64,000 nucleotides of DNA from Macrobrachium rosenbergii (GCF_040412425.1 NC_089749.1:9225162-9289161); one strand, 5' to 3'. Shown: positions 1-12,823, counted from the stretch's first letter. A program made the numbers and translations. Notes: generated by a model not told the origin, from the sequence alone.

Positions 1-50
1 GGTTTCATCTTCTGAATAATAATAATAATAATAATAGTAATAATAATAAT
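1..50 (+). repeat. family B end fragment with (AAT)n tail
   Basis: The window begins inside a family B copy. The last bases ggtttcatcttctgaa of the consensus run straight into AAT repeats. Confidence 0.7.
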
Positions 51-54
51 TCTA

Positions 55-404
55 TTTTCTCTGCGCCAAGGTGTTAGTTATTGAACAAGAGTGCCTGTCT
101 TTTTCATACATATTCGATTGCGTATGACTAAAATGTTGGAATTTACATTAGTTTTATTTGTAAATAGTACACTCGATTTAATATGCTACATATACATATG
201 CTACATATGAATAAGTCCTTTTCAGAAAGAAGAATCACTTCGTTTCATAATCCACATCTCATTCATATCATAATTTTCACCTCCCTTCCACAATCATTTC
301 TCATATTTATTTTCAGTTTCATATCTTTAGAGTTGGAAGGATTTTTATGTATGTTTATGTGTGCGTTTGTCTGTGGCCATTCGTGTCCGAAATAAAGATT
401 CTGA
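55..404. other. no gene seen
   Basis: Apparently unique AT-rich sequence. A 70-codon plus-strand frame at 183-395 starts in repeated catatg motifs and resembles nothing I recognise. It is left uncalled. Confidence 0.5.
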
Positions 405-1660
405 ATTTTGAATTTGAATTGAATATCGAGATATTTTGTGAGATATATAGTATTTTACAAAGCCTGTTGAAGCAATTGGTTATTTTACTTTTTGAATTTT
501 GAAAATTTGAGATCGAACTCAAATAATGGATTATAGTATTTTACAAAAAGTCTATACATTTATACACAATGAAAATGGAAACTCAAATAATAGATTGTTA
601 TACATTTCACATTTTTGAATTTTGAATTTGAATTTGAATCGAGTATCGAGATATTTTGTGAGATATATAGTATTTTACAAAGCCTGTCGAAATAATGGGT
701 TATTTATTACACAATGAAATACGAACTCAAATAATATTGTTATATATTTTACATTTTTGAATTTTGAATTTGAATTGAATATCGAGATATTTTGTGAGAT
801 ATATAGTATTTTACAAAGCCTGTCGAAATAATGTTTTATTTACACGATGAAATACGAAATCAAATGATAGATTGTTATACATTTTACATTTTTTAATTTT
901 GAATTTGAATTTGAATTTAATATCGAGATTTGTGAGATATACTGTATAATATTTGACAAAGTTTGTCGAAATAATGTTTTATTTACACGATGAAATATGA
1001 ACTCAAATAATAGATTGTTATACATTTTACATTTTTGAATTTTGAATTTGAATTTGAATTTAATATCGAGATTTGTAAGATATACTGTATAATATTTGAC
1101 AAAGCCTGTTGAAAAGTTATTTTACGATGAAATACAAACTCAGATTATACATTTTTGAATTTTGACACGATGAAATAGATAGTATTTTACCTGTCGAAAT
1201 AATGGGTTGTTAGATGAAATGAATATAATATTTTACATTTTTGAATTTTGAATTTGAATTTGAATTTAATATCGAGATTTGTGAGATATACTGTATAATA
1301 TTTTACAAAGCCTGTTGAAGTAATGGGTTATTTACACGATGAAAATACAAATTCAGATAATAGATTGCTATACATTTTACATTTTTGAATTTTGAATTTG
1401 AATTTGAATTGAATATCGAGATTTGTGAGATAGATAGTATTTTACAAAGCCTGTCGAAATAATGGGTTATTTACACGATGAAATACGAACTCACATAATA
1501 GATTGTTATACTTTTTACATTTTTGAATTTTGAATTTGTATTTGAATTGAATATCGAGGTATTTTGTGAGGTATATAGTATTTTACAAAGCCTGTTGAAG
1601 TAATAGGTTACTTACACGATGAAATACAACTCAAATAATAGATTGTTGTACATTTGACAT
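403..1660 (+). repeat. tandem satellite, unit about 132-145 bp, about 9 copies
   Basis: Each unit carries ttttgaattttgaatttgaa, a block tatcgagat..tgtgagatatatagtattttacaaagcctgt, and acgatgaaatacgaactcaaataatagattg. Unit starts lie near 403, 612, 757, 889, 1033, 1238, 1382 and 1518. Two intervals are longer (about 205-209 bp) and contain partial units. Confidence 0.85.
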
Positions 1661-1826
1661 TGTAAGGAAAGAGTTTACAAGAATTAAACCCGTTTGTTCT
1701 AATGCAGAGATGTTTAGAGTCCATAATAATGAGATCATTTTCTTCAAATAACGTACAGAATATAAATTGCATTTGACATTAAAAAAATTGCTAAATTCCA
1801 ATTGAACAGAAACGTTTACACTGAGG

Positions 1827-2068
1827 TAATTATATTATTAGGAAATTATATTAAAAGTAAATTATATTATGAGGAAATTATATTGAAAGTAAATTATATT
1901 ATGAGGAAATTATATTGAAAGTAAATTATATAATGAGGAAATTATATTAAGAGTAAATTATATTATGAGAAAATTATATTGAAAGTAAATTATATTATGA
2001 GGAAATTATATTAAAAGTAAATTATATTATGAGGAAATTATATTAAAAGTAAATTATATTACAAGAAA
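1827..2068 (+). repeat. AT-rich minisatellite, unit about 34 bp
   Basis: Successive copies of attatattatgaggaaat followed by tatattaaaagtaa, with small variations, about 7 copies. Confidence 0.8.
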
Positions 2069-2186
2069 ATTTATCGATTGGTTCAATAATATTTTACTTG
2101 GAAAGATTACCGATTAGTTTCTAAGCTATACAAAATCACATTAGCATGAAAGGGTAGAAGCATAAAATAAGCTTCTAAAGTTATTT

Positions 2187-2592
2187 CCTTTTAGTTTTCT
2201 GTACAAGAAAACTATTGTGCCGGCTTTGTCTGTCTGTCCGCACTTTATTCTGTCCGCCCTCAGATCTTAAGAACTACTGAGGCTAGAGAGCTACAAATTG
2301 GTATATTAATCATCCACACTCCAATCATCAGACATACCAAATTGCAGCCCTCTAGCCTCGGTAGTTTGCATTTTATTTAAGGTTAAAATTAGTCAAAATC
2401 GTGGCACCACCAGCAACGATAGGACAGGCCACCACCGGGCAGTGGTTAAAAGTTTCGCAGGCCGCGGCTCATGGCAGCATTATGAGACCTCCGAAAGACC
2501 GATCTATTTTCGGTGGCCTTGATTATATGCTGTAGTGGCTGTACAGAAAACTCGATTGCGCCGAAGAAACTTCGGCGCATTTTTTACTTGTT
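2187..2592 (+). repeat. family A multi-hairpin element, copy 1
   Basis: Begins ttttagttttctgtacaagaaaac and ends with the hairpin gcgccgaagaaacttcggcgc plus T-rich sequence. It contains the long inverted repeat around ctgaggctagag / ctctagcctcggtag and the ccgaaagaccgatctattttcgg hairpin. Confidence 0.85.
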
Positions 2593-2785
2593 TCCTTTCA
2601 CAAATGTTTACAGTCAACTTCCTCGTGTATGTTATATAAGACTCGGTAACGTTGCCACGTCCTAAGAAAAAATAAATGTTTCCAAAAGTGCCACAAGTCA
2701 AGGGCATAAATCATTCTAATGAATTGGTGTTTTGGCCATGAATAATAATTTCGAATATGGATGTGGGCGTTACTGGGCGCTCTTT

Positions 2786-2789
<4 letters not shown>

Positions 2790-2827
<38 letters not shown>
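2790..2827 (+). repeat. (GA)n microsatellite
   Basis: Uninterrupted GA dinucleotides, about 19 units. Confidence 0.95.
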
Positions 2828-2830
<3 letters not shown>

Positions 2831-2929
2831 AACAATACAACAAGGGATCATAGGTAAACAAGATTAAAAAGGAATTTTGAAAAAACTATTGGTAACCTGA
2901 TAACTTTGCCTGGAATGCCACCTTATGAT

Positions 2930-4010
2930 ATAATCTTCTTATAATGTTAATAAAATTTCCATACAATAAAATATAATTTCCATATAATATAATAAAATTT
3001 CCATATAATGTGATATGATTTCCATATATGATAAAATTTCCATATAAAATTATAAAATTTCCATATAATATTATATAACTTCCATATAATATATAATTTC
3101 CATATAATGAAATATAGTTTCCTTATAATCCAATCTACTTTTCCTATAATAACATAATGTAATTTACTTAGAGTGTAACTTCCTTATAATTTGATTTCCT
3201 TATAATATGATATTTCCATATAATTTAAATTTCATCTGATATAATATAATTTCCTTGAAATTTAGCATAATTCTCCTAATTACAAGAACAGAATTAACAA
3301 TATAATTTCCTTATATATTGTTTCCATAAATCAATAATTCCCTTTTAATTTCATACAAAATTAATGTAATTTTCCTATAATATGATATAGTTTTCCGATA
3401 ATATAATTTTCCTATAATTTAATATAATTTTCCTATAATATAATATAATTTACTGATAATATAACATCCATATGATACAAATTCCTTATAATTTAATATA
3501 ATTTTCTTATATAAAATAATATACCTGTGATACAATTTCCTTATAATGTAATATAAATTTCATATAATGTTTCCGTATAATATATAATTTTTTTATATTA
3601 TAATATAATTATAAAATAATATCCTTATTGTATATTGTATAGTTTCAATATAATATGATTTCCTTTTAATGTAATTTTCTTTTAATATAATATAACTTCC
3701 ATACAGTATAATTTTCTTGTAACATAATTTACTTTTAATATATTTTCCTCATAACATAATTTCATATAATATAATTTCATGATAATATAATTTCCTTATA
3801 ATATAATTTCCTCATAATATAATTTCCTCATAATATAATTTCATATAATACAATTTCATATAATATAATTTCTTTTAATATAATTTCTTGTAATATAATT
3901 TCTTGTAATATAATTTCATATAATATAATTTCATTATGATATAATTTCTATACCATATAATTTGCTTACAATATAATTTCCTTACAATATAATTCCCTTC
4001 TAATATTATT
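2930..4010 (+). repeat. degenerate AT-rich tandem array (ataatataatttcc type)
   Basis: About 1.1 kb of 14-30 bp variations on taatataatttccttataat. Nothing else is discernible inside it. Confidence 0.8.
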
Positions 4011-4204
4011 TCCGTTCCCCAACGAAGTCATCATCTTGGTGGCAGTTCGTAGGATGCGGTTACCCGTGGGAAAGGGAATCCTCCCACAGGACACTTACCC
4101 TCTCTCTAATGTGCCCTTGTGGTTTCGTAGCGTTGCCCTTCGGGACCTCCGTATACAAAAGCCAGGTCGTTACTTATTTCCGATCGAGCCTATTTCTATA
4201 ACGA

Positions 4205-5480
4205 ATTCATTATTTTGATCTGTCAAAATGAGGATCAGAAATGATTGAGAAGTTTTGATGTGTCAAAGTGAGGATTAGAAATGATTGAGAAGTTTTGATC
4301 TGTCAGAATGATTAGAAATCACTGAGAAGTTTTGGTCTGTCAGAATGATTTGAAATCATTGAGAAGTTTTGATGTGTCAGAATGATTAGAAATCATTGAG
4401 AAGTTTTGATCTGTCAGAATGATTAGAAATCATTGAGAAGTTTTGATCTGTCAGAATGATTAGAAATCATTGAGAAGTTTTAATCTGCCAGAATGATTAG
4501 GAATCATTGAGAAGTTTTGATCTGTCAGAATGATTAGAAATCATTGAGAAGTTTTGATGTGTCAAAATGAGGATTAGGAATGAATGAGAAGTTTTGATGT
4601 GTCAAAATTAGAAATCATTTGAGATTAGGTCTGTCAGAATGATTAGAAATTTTTATATGATTAAAATGAAGATTATAAATGATGGAGTGTTTGCATCTGT
4701 CAAAATAATGATTAGAAAAGATTGAGAACTTACAATATGTCAGAAGGAAGATTAGAAATGATTGAGAACTTTCGATCTGTCAAAATAATTATTAGAAATG
4801 ATTAAGAACATTTGATCTGTCAAAATAAAGATTAGAAATGATTGAGAACGTTTGTCAGAATGATTAGAAATCAATGAAGTTTTGAATGATAATTCATTGA
4901 AATTTTGATCTGTCAAAATAATTAGATTAGAAAAGTTTTGAACTTTAGCGATTCAATTTCGATCATCAAAATGATTAGAAATCATTGAGGACTTCTGATG
5001 TGTCAGAATGATTTGAATCATTGAGAATTTTTAGATGTGTCAAAATGAAATTAGAAATTAAGAAAACTTTTTGATTTGTCAAATGATTAGAAATGATTAA
5101 AAGTTTTTGTATCTGTCAGTTAAATGGTTGATCTATCTATCTGTCTAAATGAAGATTTAAATCATTTAGAACACAATATTCAGAAGGAAGATTAATGATT
5201 GAGAACTTTCGTATTACATTAAAGTAATTATTAGAAATGATTAAGAATATTATCTGTCAAAATATAATGTGAGGAAAGTATATTCAAAAAATTTATTATA
5301 AGAAAATTATATTAAATAATAATTATATTATAGTGAATTATAATGAAAATAAAGATGAGGAAACTTGATTATTCAAGAAAATGATGAAATTACATCTGTC
5401 AAAATTAACTTAGGAATTATAAATCTTTTGATTTGTCAAAATAAGATTAGAAATGACTGAGAACTTTTGTCATTATAAGT
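4205..5480 (+). repeat. minisatellite, unit about 37 bp
   Basis: The repeated unit is tgattagaaatcattgagaa followed by gttttgatctgtcagaa. It is well kept from 4270 to 4620 and increasingly degenerate afterwards. Confidence 0.85.
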
Positions 5481-5509
5481 CTATCAAAGAAAGTTACCAG
5501 TATTCATTA

Positions 5510-5935
5510 TACTACAATGAAATTATTCGATGTATTACATAATAAGGAAATTATAAGAAAATTTCATCATAAGGATATTATAAGGAAATTATATTATGAG
5601 GAAATTATATTTAAGAAAATTATATTATAAGCAAATTATAATGAAATTACATTGTAAGGAAATTATATTATAGGCAAATTATAATGAAATTACTTTATAA
5701 GAAAAATATATTATAGGGAAATTATAAATAAATTACACTATAATGAAATTATAAATAAATTACATTATAAGGAAATTATAAGAATATTTCATAAGGGTAT
5801 TATATTATGAGGAAATTATATTAAAGTAAATTATATTAAATTATAAATAAATACAAGAATAAGAAAATATTATAAAGGATATTAGGATATAAAATTATAT
5901 TACAAGAATTATATTATAATAAAACTTACATAGAA
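5510..5935 (+). repeat. AT-rich array (ttataaggaaattatatta type)
   Basis: Irregular repeats of attataaggaaattatat, related in sequence to the array at 1827-2068. Confidence 0.7.
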
Positions 5936-5980
5936 GCACGGATGTTCTCATTCCATTTTAAAGAAATAATACCCGATGTT

Positions 5981-6175
5981 TTAAAGACAGATTTCAACGA
6001 ACCAAAGTATTGAATGATTAGCCGGGAATAATAATTGATAATTATGTATCTTTAATACGGGAAAAACTAAAATGCTATAGAGTTAATTATAGACAGATTT
6101 CGATAAACCAGAGTAGTGAATGATTGCCTCTGTATAATAATTGATAATTGCGTATCGTTTCATACGGGAAAAATG
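5981..6175 (+). repeat. direct duplication, unit about 90-100 bp
   Basis: Two diverged copies (near 5981-6068 and 6091-6175) share agacagatttcgataaacca, agtgaatgatt, aataataattgataatt and atacgggaaaaa. Confidence 0.75.
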
Positions 6176-6290
6176 ATATGCATAAAATTGCTTACTTTGC
6201 GGGTGAAGGCTGTTGATACTCGATAAATCTTGGAATCTCATAATATTTAAGATTAAATGGACTTTACGACTAACCTAATGAATAAAGTGT

Positions 6291-6724
6291 GTTTTAGTTT
6301 TCTGTAAAAGAAAACTATTGTGCCGGCTTTGTCTGTCCGTCCGCTCTTTTTTCTGTCCGCACTTTTTCTGTCCGCACTTTTTTCTGTCCGCCCTCAGATC
6401 TTAAAACCCACTGAGGCTGGGGGGCTGCAAATTGGTATATTAATCATCCACCCTCCAATCATAAACATACTAAACTGTAGCCCTCTAGCCTCAGTAGTTC
6501 TTATTTTATTTAAGGTTAAAATTAGCCATAATGGTGCATCTGGCAACGATATAGGCCAGGCCACCACCGTGCCATGGTTAAAGATTCATGGGTCGCGGCT
6601 CATACAGCATTATACCGACACCACCGAAAGATGGATCTATTTTCGGTGGCCTTGATTATACGCTGTAGCGGCTGTACAGAAAACTCGATAGCGCCGAAGA
6701 AACTTCGGCGCAATTTTTACTTGT
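6291..6724 (+). repeat. family A multi-hairpin element, copy 2
   Basis: Full-length copy with an extra duplication of the tctgtccgcactttt motif near its 5' end (6345-6392). Confidence 0.85.
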
Positions 6725-6784
6725 ATATAGTTATTCATGGTTCGGTGGGCGACGTAAAATGCTGATACGTAAAACTATGATAAG

Positions 6785-7100
6785 TATGAAGTTCTATACA
6801 AAAAAACACAGCCTGTTTTGATTTAAGAGAGGAGTTCATTATCATCGTATCGCAAATCCATAATACCGCACAGAGAGAGAGAGAGAGAGAGAAAGTTTTA
6901 TACAAAAATACAAACTGTATTAATCTCAGAGAGGATTTCATTATTTACATCGCAAATCATACCGTTTAGAGAGAGAGAGAAAGTTTCATCAAAAAATATT
7001 GTAATATAAGAGAGAATTTCACCATTATCAAGTTTTATAAAAAAAAAAAATGTAATAGAGGTGATTTCACCATAATCAGCATATCGCAAATCCAAACTGT

Positions 7101-7136
<36 letters not shown>
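6785..7136 (+). repeat. compound tandem repeat around GA tracts
   Basis: The unit of about 110 bp combines gagaggatttcattat, cgcaaatcca and a GA tract followed by aaagtttta. Four diverged copies end in the GA run at 7103-7136. Confidence 0.7.
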
Positions 7137-7139
<3 letters not shown>

Positions 7140-7420
7140 GAGCAAAGCGTATGACGGAGAGATTGACTGACAGGTAGTTCCGCAAAGCTGCCCTGTCACC
7201 AAGAGCCCGTCGGGATGACGGGGTCATCCAACATCGCCGTGAGGGCCTCTTGACGGAGGTCATGGAAAGAAGGGGGTGGAGGTAGGGGGAGGAAGGCAGG
7301 AGGAGCCTGTGATTGGCTGGAATCGTAACCCCCTCCCCCCTCTCCCCTCTCCCTTCTCCCTCTTCCCTATTGACGGGTAGACAAAACCCAAAGTCGGGCA
7401 ACAATTAGACGCGACGTTGA
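7137..7420. other. GC-richer unique stretch, no gene called
   Basis: This segment is less AT-rich than its surroundings, with a C-rich run near 7330-7360. No splice-supported coding exon was recognised. Confidence 0.4.
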
Positions 7421-7426
7421 TCCCAC

Positions 7427-7690
7427 ACAACAAACGATAGGTAACAGAACAAATGGCGGTCGCGTTCAGCTGGTCTGTCGAACGGTAGCGGAAATCGGTC
7501 TCGTTTGGGCGTCATTACTCAATGCTGTTCCTGGAAGGGAGAGAGGCAGGGCACCCTACACAAGCGATGCGTAACAGAGCAAATGGTGGTCGCGTTCAGG
7601 AGGTGTGATGGACGGTAGCGGAAATCGGTCTTGTTAGGATGCTTTCAGTCGATACCGTTGCGGAAGTCGGTCTTGTTAGGACGCTATTAG
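7427..7690 (+). repeat. direct duplication with CG-rich unit
   Basis: Copies near 7427-7513 and 7558-7640 share acagagcaaatggtggtcgcg and acggtagcggaaatcggtct. A third partial copy lies at 7655-7700 (gcggaagtcggtcttgttaggacgc). Confidence 0.75.
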
Positions 7691-7954
7691 TCAATACTGC
7701 TACTAGACGAATGAAGGCAGTCTAGACCTGGGTCAGTCCCTTTAGACCCGCTTGAGAAATACTGTACAAGGGATGTGAGTTAAAAATGTATTTAGAAGTT
7801 GTCTTTGAATAATGTTCAACGCATTTAAACTTTTCATTAGCGAAATGTTCTAATATGCACACCTGCACAAAGGTGAGACGAACATTTTCTTCGTCTTTCT
7901 CTTCTGGAACTTGGCACTTCTGTCTTAAGACGCACTGGAAGTAAATTGAAAAAA

Positions 7955-8275
7955 TTACGGTTGTCGTAGTTAAAATAAAAGGTATACGGTTGCTCTAGTT
8001 AAGTAGAAGTATGCGGTTGTCGTGGTTAAGTAGAAAGTATACGGTTGCCCTAATTAAATAGAAAGTGTACGGTTTTCCTAGTTAAATAAAAAGTAAGCAG
8101 TTGTATCCTAGTTAATGAAAAATTATACGGTTGTCCTAGTTAAATAAAAAGTATGCGGTTGTGTCCTAGTTAATGAAAAGTTATACGGTTGTCCTAGTTA
8201 AATAAGAATAATGCGGTTTTCCTAGTTAAATACGGATGTCCTAGTTTAGGAAAAGTACTCTGATGTCCATATAAA
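7955..8275 (+). repeat. minisatellite, unit about 30-38 bp
   Basis: Repeats of tatacggttgtcctagttaa followed by ataaaaag, about 9 copies. Confidence 0.85.
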
Positions 8276-8279
8276 TGGT

Positions 8280-8855
8280 TCTTGAAACCCAGAATAGTTC
8301 ATAGCCGGTCCTCAGAATGAATATTGAGCCTGCAGACTATTTTTGGAAACTTTGGAATGTCACTTTTCAGCGGAAACTTGCACGAGCTCCCCAAATCAAC
8401 TAGGCAATAAATAAAAAAAATTCAACCTTGCGCTTTCAAAAATAACGAAATTGAATAGAGAATATTCGATGTAGTCCAGAAAATATCTTTATAGATAAAG
8501 ATTAATTAAATGTGTTTAGGTGGTGAAGAAATGAATGAAAAATATGAAATCTTTCTATGCGAATTAGTTTGAAAGATTGATGAAAAAACCTGTTTTGTAG
8601 GCTGAAATATAAGACAATTACTCTTCGTCGAAGATATATAACTATGTAATGTTCTAGTTGGAGAAAAATATTCGTATCAAGCGTAACTTTGTACCTGGAA
8701 AAAGGCAGTAACATAAGATCTCGAATGTATTAAACAAATATCTTGGCTTTGTGTACAATATATCTTCTTCCCCATGCATAGGGATCAGAGTTTAAGGCAA
8801 GTTTTAGAAAACAAAAATTTTGAATTTGTATAGGTATGCATTCACAAAAATTGTG
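8280..8855. other. no gene seen
   Basis: Unique AT-rich sequence. A 70-codon minus-strand frame at 8502-8714 has no recognisable features. Confidence 0.5.
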
Positions 8856-8986
8856 AATGGTGGGCTTGTTCCATGCGAATAGGTTTCATCTACTGAAATA
8901 ATAATAATAATAATAATAATAATATCATAATAATAATAATTAATAATAATAATTAGATTAATAATAATAATAATATCAAGTGAATA
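8856..8986 (+). repeat. family B 3' end with (AAT)n tail
   Basis: gggcttgttccatgcgaata then ggtttcatctactgaa, running into AAT repeats that are interrupted by atc and att. Confidence 0.8.
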
Positions 8987-9300
8987 TTTAGCAACTGGTT
9001 TGACGAATATCTGAACCTCAGCAAATCGTTGACATAAAACAGGGAGCATTGATGTCCAATATAACTGAAAATTGGGCTTAGCCAAATCGTGGGCTTGTGT
9101 AAAATAAATTTGGACCAATGTTGCATAATATACCTGAAGCGTATACTTAGATATGTCATTTTAGCCCAGAATAGCGTGGCTTCAGTTCCTGGTCAAAACA
9201 TTGCTAGGACAGAAGAATACGAACGAAATTTAAGAAAAAGTCTCTTTCATATTAAAATGCAACAAATATATATAAAGATAAAATCTCCCTTTTTATGCAA

Positions 9301-9441
9301 AATTATTATTATTATTATTATTATTATTATTGTTATTATTATTAATGTGTGTGTGTGTGTGTGTGTGTTCAGAAGATGAACCCTATTCATCTGGAACAAG
9401 CCCACCACAGGGGCCATTGACTTGAAATTCAGAAGCTTCCA
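9301..9441 (-). repeat. family B with (ATT)n and (GT)n
   Basis: A reverse-oriented copy. The ATT tail and a GT tract precede ttcagaagatgaaccctatt and gaacaagcccaccacagg. The body is cut off after the aagcttcc motif. Confidence 0.8.
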
Positions 9442-9461
9442 AAGATTGTGTTATTATGTGT

Positions 9462-9465
<4 letters not shown>

Positions 9466-9532
<67 letters not shown>

Positions 9533-9680
9533 AAGATGAAACCCATTCGTATGGAACAAGCCCACCAAAGGGCCACTGACTTGAAATTCAAGAAGCTTCC
9601 AAAAGAATATGACGGTGTTCATTAGGAAGAAGTAAGAGGAAGTAAAGGGAAATACAGAAAGAAGAGATCCCATTCACTAA
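9466..9680 (-). repeat. family B, long copy
   Basis: About 60 bp of pure ATT abuts the element end ttcagaagatgaaacccatt. The body reaches the gaagtaagaggaagtaaagg and cagaaagaagag motifs. Confidence 0.85.
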
Positions 9681-9689
9681 TTAAAAAAA

Positions 9690-10440
9690 GAATTAATTAA
9701 TAAATGAATAAATAAAAATGTATTGAAATGCAAGGAGAACAGTATTAGGGTAGCAATGCACCGCACCTTCGCTTGAACTTCTGAAGTTCCAATTACACGA
9801 CATCTTCGTATCAGAATGCTGTATTTATGCAGTTGTTGATGAAGTTACCGGTGGCCCTTTCCTGCTTACAGTGTCCCTCGGGTATCTGGTCTATCCCAGG
9901 GAAATTCATTTAAGATTATTAAAAGAGAAACGCGAGATAACAGTGATAGGAAAATGACATAATAGCAAGAGAAATTATATAGGGAAAAACATTTATAGAG
10001 ACTCGTGAAGAAACACACATCCCTTTAACGAAAACCGGGCTAAGTGGAAGGGAAAATACTTTATTATTCTTCATAATTATTTTTGAGTATGATAGTTCAT
10101 CTTTTACTTCTGGTCATCTGTCGAAATCATTTTTTTAAGTGAGTGAAAACTAACGAATTTTCACAGCCAGCTCTCCATTACAAACCTAATCACTCCCAAA
10201 TTGTAGTGGGTATTCTCTTCGAAAAAAGAGTTAACCAACATACCCAGCATATCTCGAAGTTCCCATTTTAAAAATTGTTCCGAAGGTGACAAGAAACACA
10301 GACACATTCCCTACACAAAAAAAATCTGGCACATGAATTTTGTAGTTCCGTCTGCGTCTGCGCATGCCAGTTTTTTAACGCAAGGGTGAGAAGTCTACGG
10401 GCTCCGTCCTTCCGATGTCGTGGACTCAGAATTTCGAGTC
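9690..10440. other. no gene seen
   Basis: Mostly unique sequence with no open frame worth reporting. Confidence 0.5.
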
Positions 10441-10450
10441 TGAAAATACA

Positions 10451-10452
10451 TC

Positions 10453-10499
<47 letters not shown>

Positions 10500-10857
10500 T
10501 TTTACAAAGTGTAATTTTTTTTCTTTTGTAAATAATAATTTAATAATAACTAATTTTAATAATAAAGTGTTTTATGACATTATTTCTTAGCATAATAATA
10601 ATAATAATATTAGTAATATAATATAATAATAATAATAATAATAATATATATAACTATAGTTTTTATTAACAACGTGTATTGACATTTTTTCTTAGCAAAT
10701 AATAATTTAATATATAACTGGAATAATAATAATAATAATAATCAACAATTGTATTTTTTACAAAGTGTATTATTTTTTCTTTTGTAAATATAATTTATAT
10801 ATATAACTATGGATTTTTATTATACAACAGTGTTTTATGACATTGCGAATTTCTTAG

Positions 10858-10860
<3 letters not shown>
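10451..10860 (+). repeat. (AAT)n-rich array with partial family F motifs
   Basis: AAT tracts alternate with repeats of tttacaaagtgtaattttttt and gtgttttatgacattatttcttagca. The ends resemble the flanks of family F. Confidence 0.6.
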
Positions 10861-10894
<34 letters not shown>

Positions 10895-11045
10895 ATGACA
10901 GATGATGAACCCTATTCATATGGAACAATCCCACCAAAGGGGCCAGTGACTTGAAATTCAAGCTTCCAAAGAATATGGTGCTCATTAGGAAGTAAGAGAA
11001 ATTAAAGGGATATGCAGAAAGAAAAGAGAAGGAGAATCCGCATTT
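10858..11045 (-). repeat. family B, long copy
   Basis: ATT tail, then gatgaaccctattcatatgg, then the body to tatgcagaaagaaaagagaa. Confidence 0.85.
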
Positions 11046-11183
11046 TGATCTAGAGGCCATGACCTTCAAATTTGTAACGCGTTATACAAAATTCCTCGTG
11101 AAGAGTTTTGAGTGTGGACTGATACACAACTGGCAGTCTGTAGACATTTTAGAGAAGATGCATGATCATATTTATGTACTTGC

Positions 11184-11217
<34 letters not shown>

Positions 11218-11815
11218 TTATAACAATAATTTTTTAAATCACGTAAAGGTAAAAACGTGATGATTCTACGAACAAAGTTTCATCCACGAAGGAAAGTGAA
11301 ACAATGACATGCTAAGTACTTTCGTCTCATTACCAAGACGTGGTCACAGCAACTAAAGATATACAGTGACAAGGACCTATATATATGGTGGGTATAAGTC
11401 CTAAGGGAATACAAAGAGGTTGGGAAGTCACAGAGCGGTCAACGGTATATAAGTGTTTATTTGTGTATAAACACATAAGCACTTAAATGTATATGCATTG
11501 ATAGTTATCCGGAAGTATTAAGCAACAAATGTATGCGTAAACATCCGTAAGTATTAATCCACAAATATCGTTTAGTGTCGAACTCACTATACCTTTGAGT
11601 GTGTAAGTCATTCCCAGGTTACAGTGAATCCGATATTCAACGAAATTCGTGTCTTAATATTCGTGACTATAAAAGAAATTACGCTTGTACAAGTGATAAA
11701 ACACTTGTGTAAGTGATAAAAATTCATCAATGAATACAGTATATGTTCGATATAACACCAAGTTCTCGCGAGGGACCATGAAATTACTTGTTCTCGGCTA
11801 TTCACGAGTTTAGAG
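11046..11815. other. no gene seen
   Basis: Unique sequence with an (AAT)n tract at 11184-11232. The region 11450-11600 has degenerate repeats of cacataagcacttaaatgta type. Confidence 0.5.
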
Positions 11816-11817
11816 TT

Positions 11818-11818
<1 letters not shown>

Positions 11819-11878
<60 letters not shown>
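11819..11878 (+). repeat. (CT)n microsatellite
   Basis: About 30 CT units. Confidence 0.95.
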
Positions 11879-11884
<6 letters not shown>

Positions 11885-11967
11885 TTATATTTTTCTTTTT
11901 CTTTTATGAACTACGAATCTCTGAAAAGTCACTTGACTTTTCCTCTCATAGCCATTTCTGTATTTCC

Positions 11968-11970
<3 letters not shown>

Positions 11971-12004
<34 letters not shown>
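11971..12004 (+). repeat. (AAT)n microsatellite
   Basis: About 11 units. Confidence 0.9.
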
Positions 12005-12010
<6 letters not shown>

Positions 12011-12369
12011 TTCTCCCACTTCAAAGTTATAGTGGGTATTATTATACATTCCATAAATTTGCGTTATGTATAAGACAAATTCTTCTTCATGATGGGAAAT
12101 CTATCTTTTTGCCTGTCCACTGCTTTTTCCCATTGTATACCTTATTCCCTACTTCATTCACAAGAAGATTGCCCATGAAAGGCTTGTCATTTACTCCAAA
12201 CAGCGACTACACTCATTGTGAGATTGGCTTCCTGAAAGGGAAGGGAGGTTTGCGCTTCTTCCGAACCATCTGATTATAAAATATTACTTCTAAAAAGCCA
12301 GGCTGGATTTCAAAGTGAAATTGCATTTTAATACATTTTTATCAGTTTATTAATTTATTCATTTATTTT

Positions 12370-12515
12370 TGTCTTTTTCACAAGTGAGATCTCTTCATTT
12401 TGTAATTCCATTTACCTTCTTTTACTTCCTAATGAATGTCATATTCATTGGAAGCTTGAATTTCAAGTCAGTGGCCCCTGTGGTGGGCTTGTTCCGTATA
12501 GATAGGTTTCATCTT

Positions 12516-12566
<51 letters not shown>

Positions 12567-12570
12567 CATA
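12370..12570 (+). repeat. family B, long copy with (AAT)n tail
   Basis: It contains ttacttcctaatgaatgtc, ggaagcttgaatttcaagtc, agtggcccctgtggtgggct and ggtttcatcttctgaa before the AAT tract. Confidence 0.88.
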
Positions 12571-12579
12571 ATAATAATA

Positions 12580-12674
12580 ATATTCTTTGGAAGCTTGAAT
12601 TTCCATTCACTGGCCCCTGTGGTGGGCTTTTTCCATATGAATAGGTTTCGTTCCATATGAATAGGTTTCATCTT

Positions 12675-12759
<85 letters not shown>

Positions 12760-12760
12760 T
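12580..12760 (+). repeat. family B copy with a duplicated 3' end and (AAT)n tail
   Basis: Starts at ttggaagcttgaatttcc. The segment ttccatatgaataggttt occurs twice (about 12629-12668) before an AAT tract of about 80 bp. Confidence 0.85.
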
Positions 12761-12764
12761 TTAG

Positions 12765-12823
12765 GCTTAAATTTCTATTCACTGGCCCCGTTTCATGTTC
12801 TATGAATAATTTCATCTTCTGAA

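Noticed and set aside
6898..7404. 168-codon minus-strand open frame
   Set aside because: Spans GA tracts (Ser-Leu repeats) and a C/T-rich stretch. It looks like a translation of low-complexity DNA.
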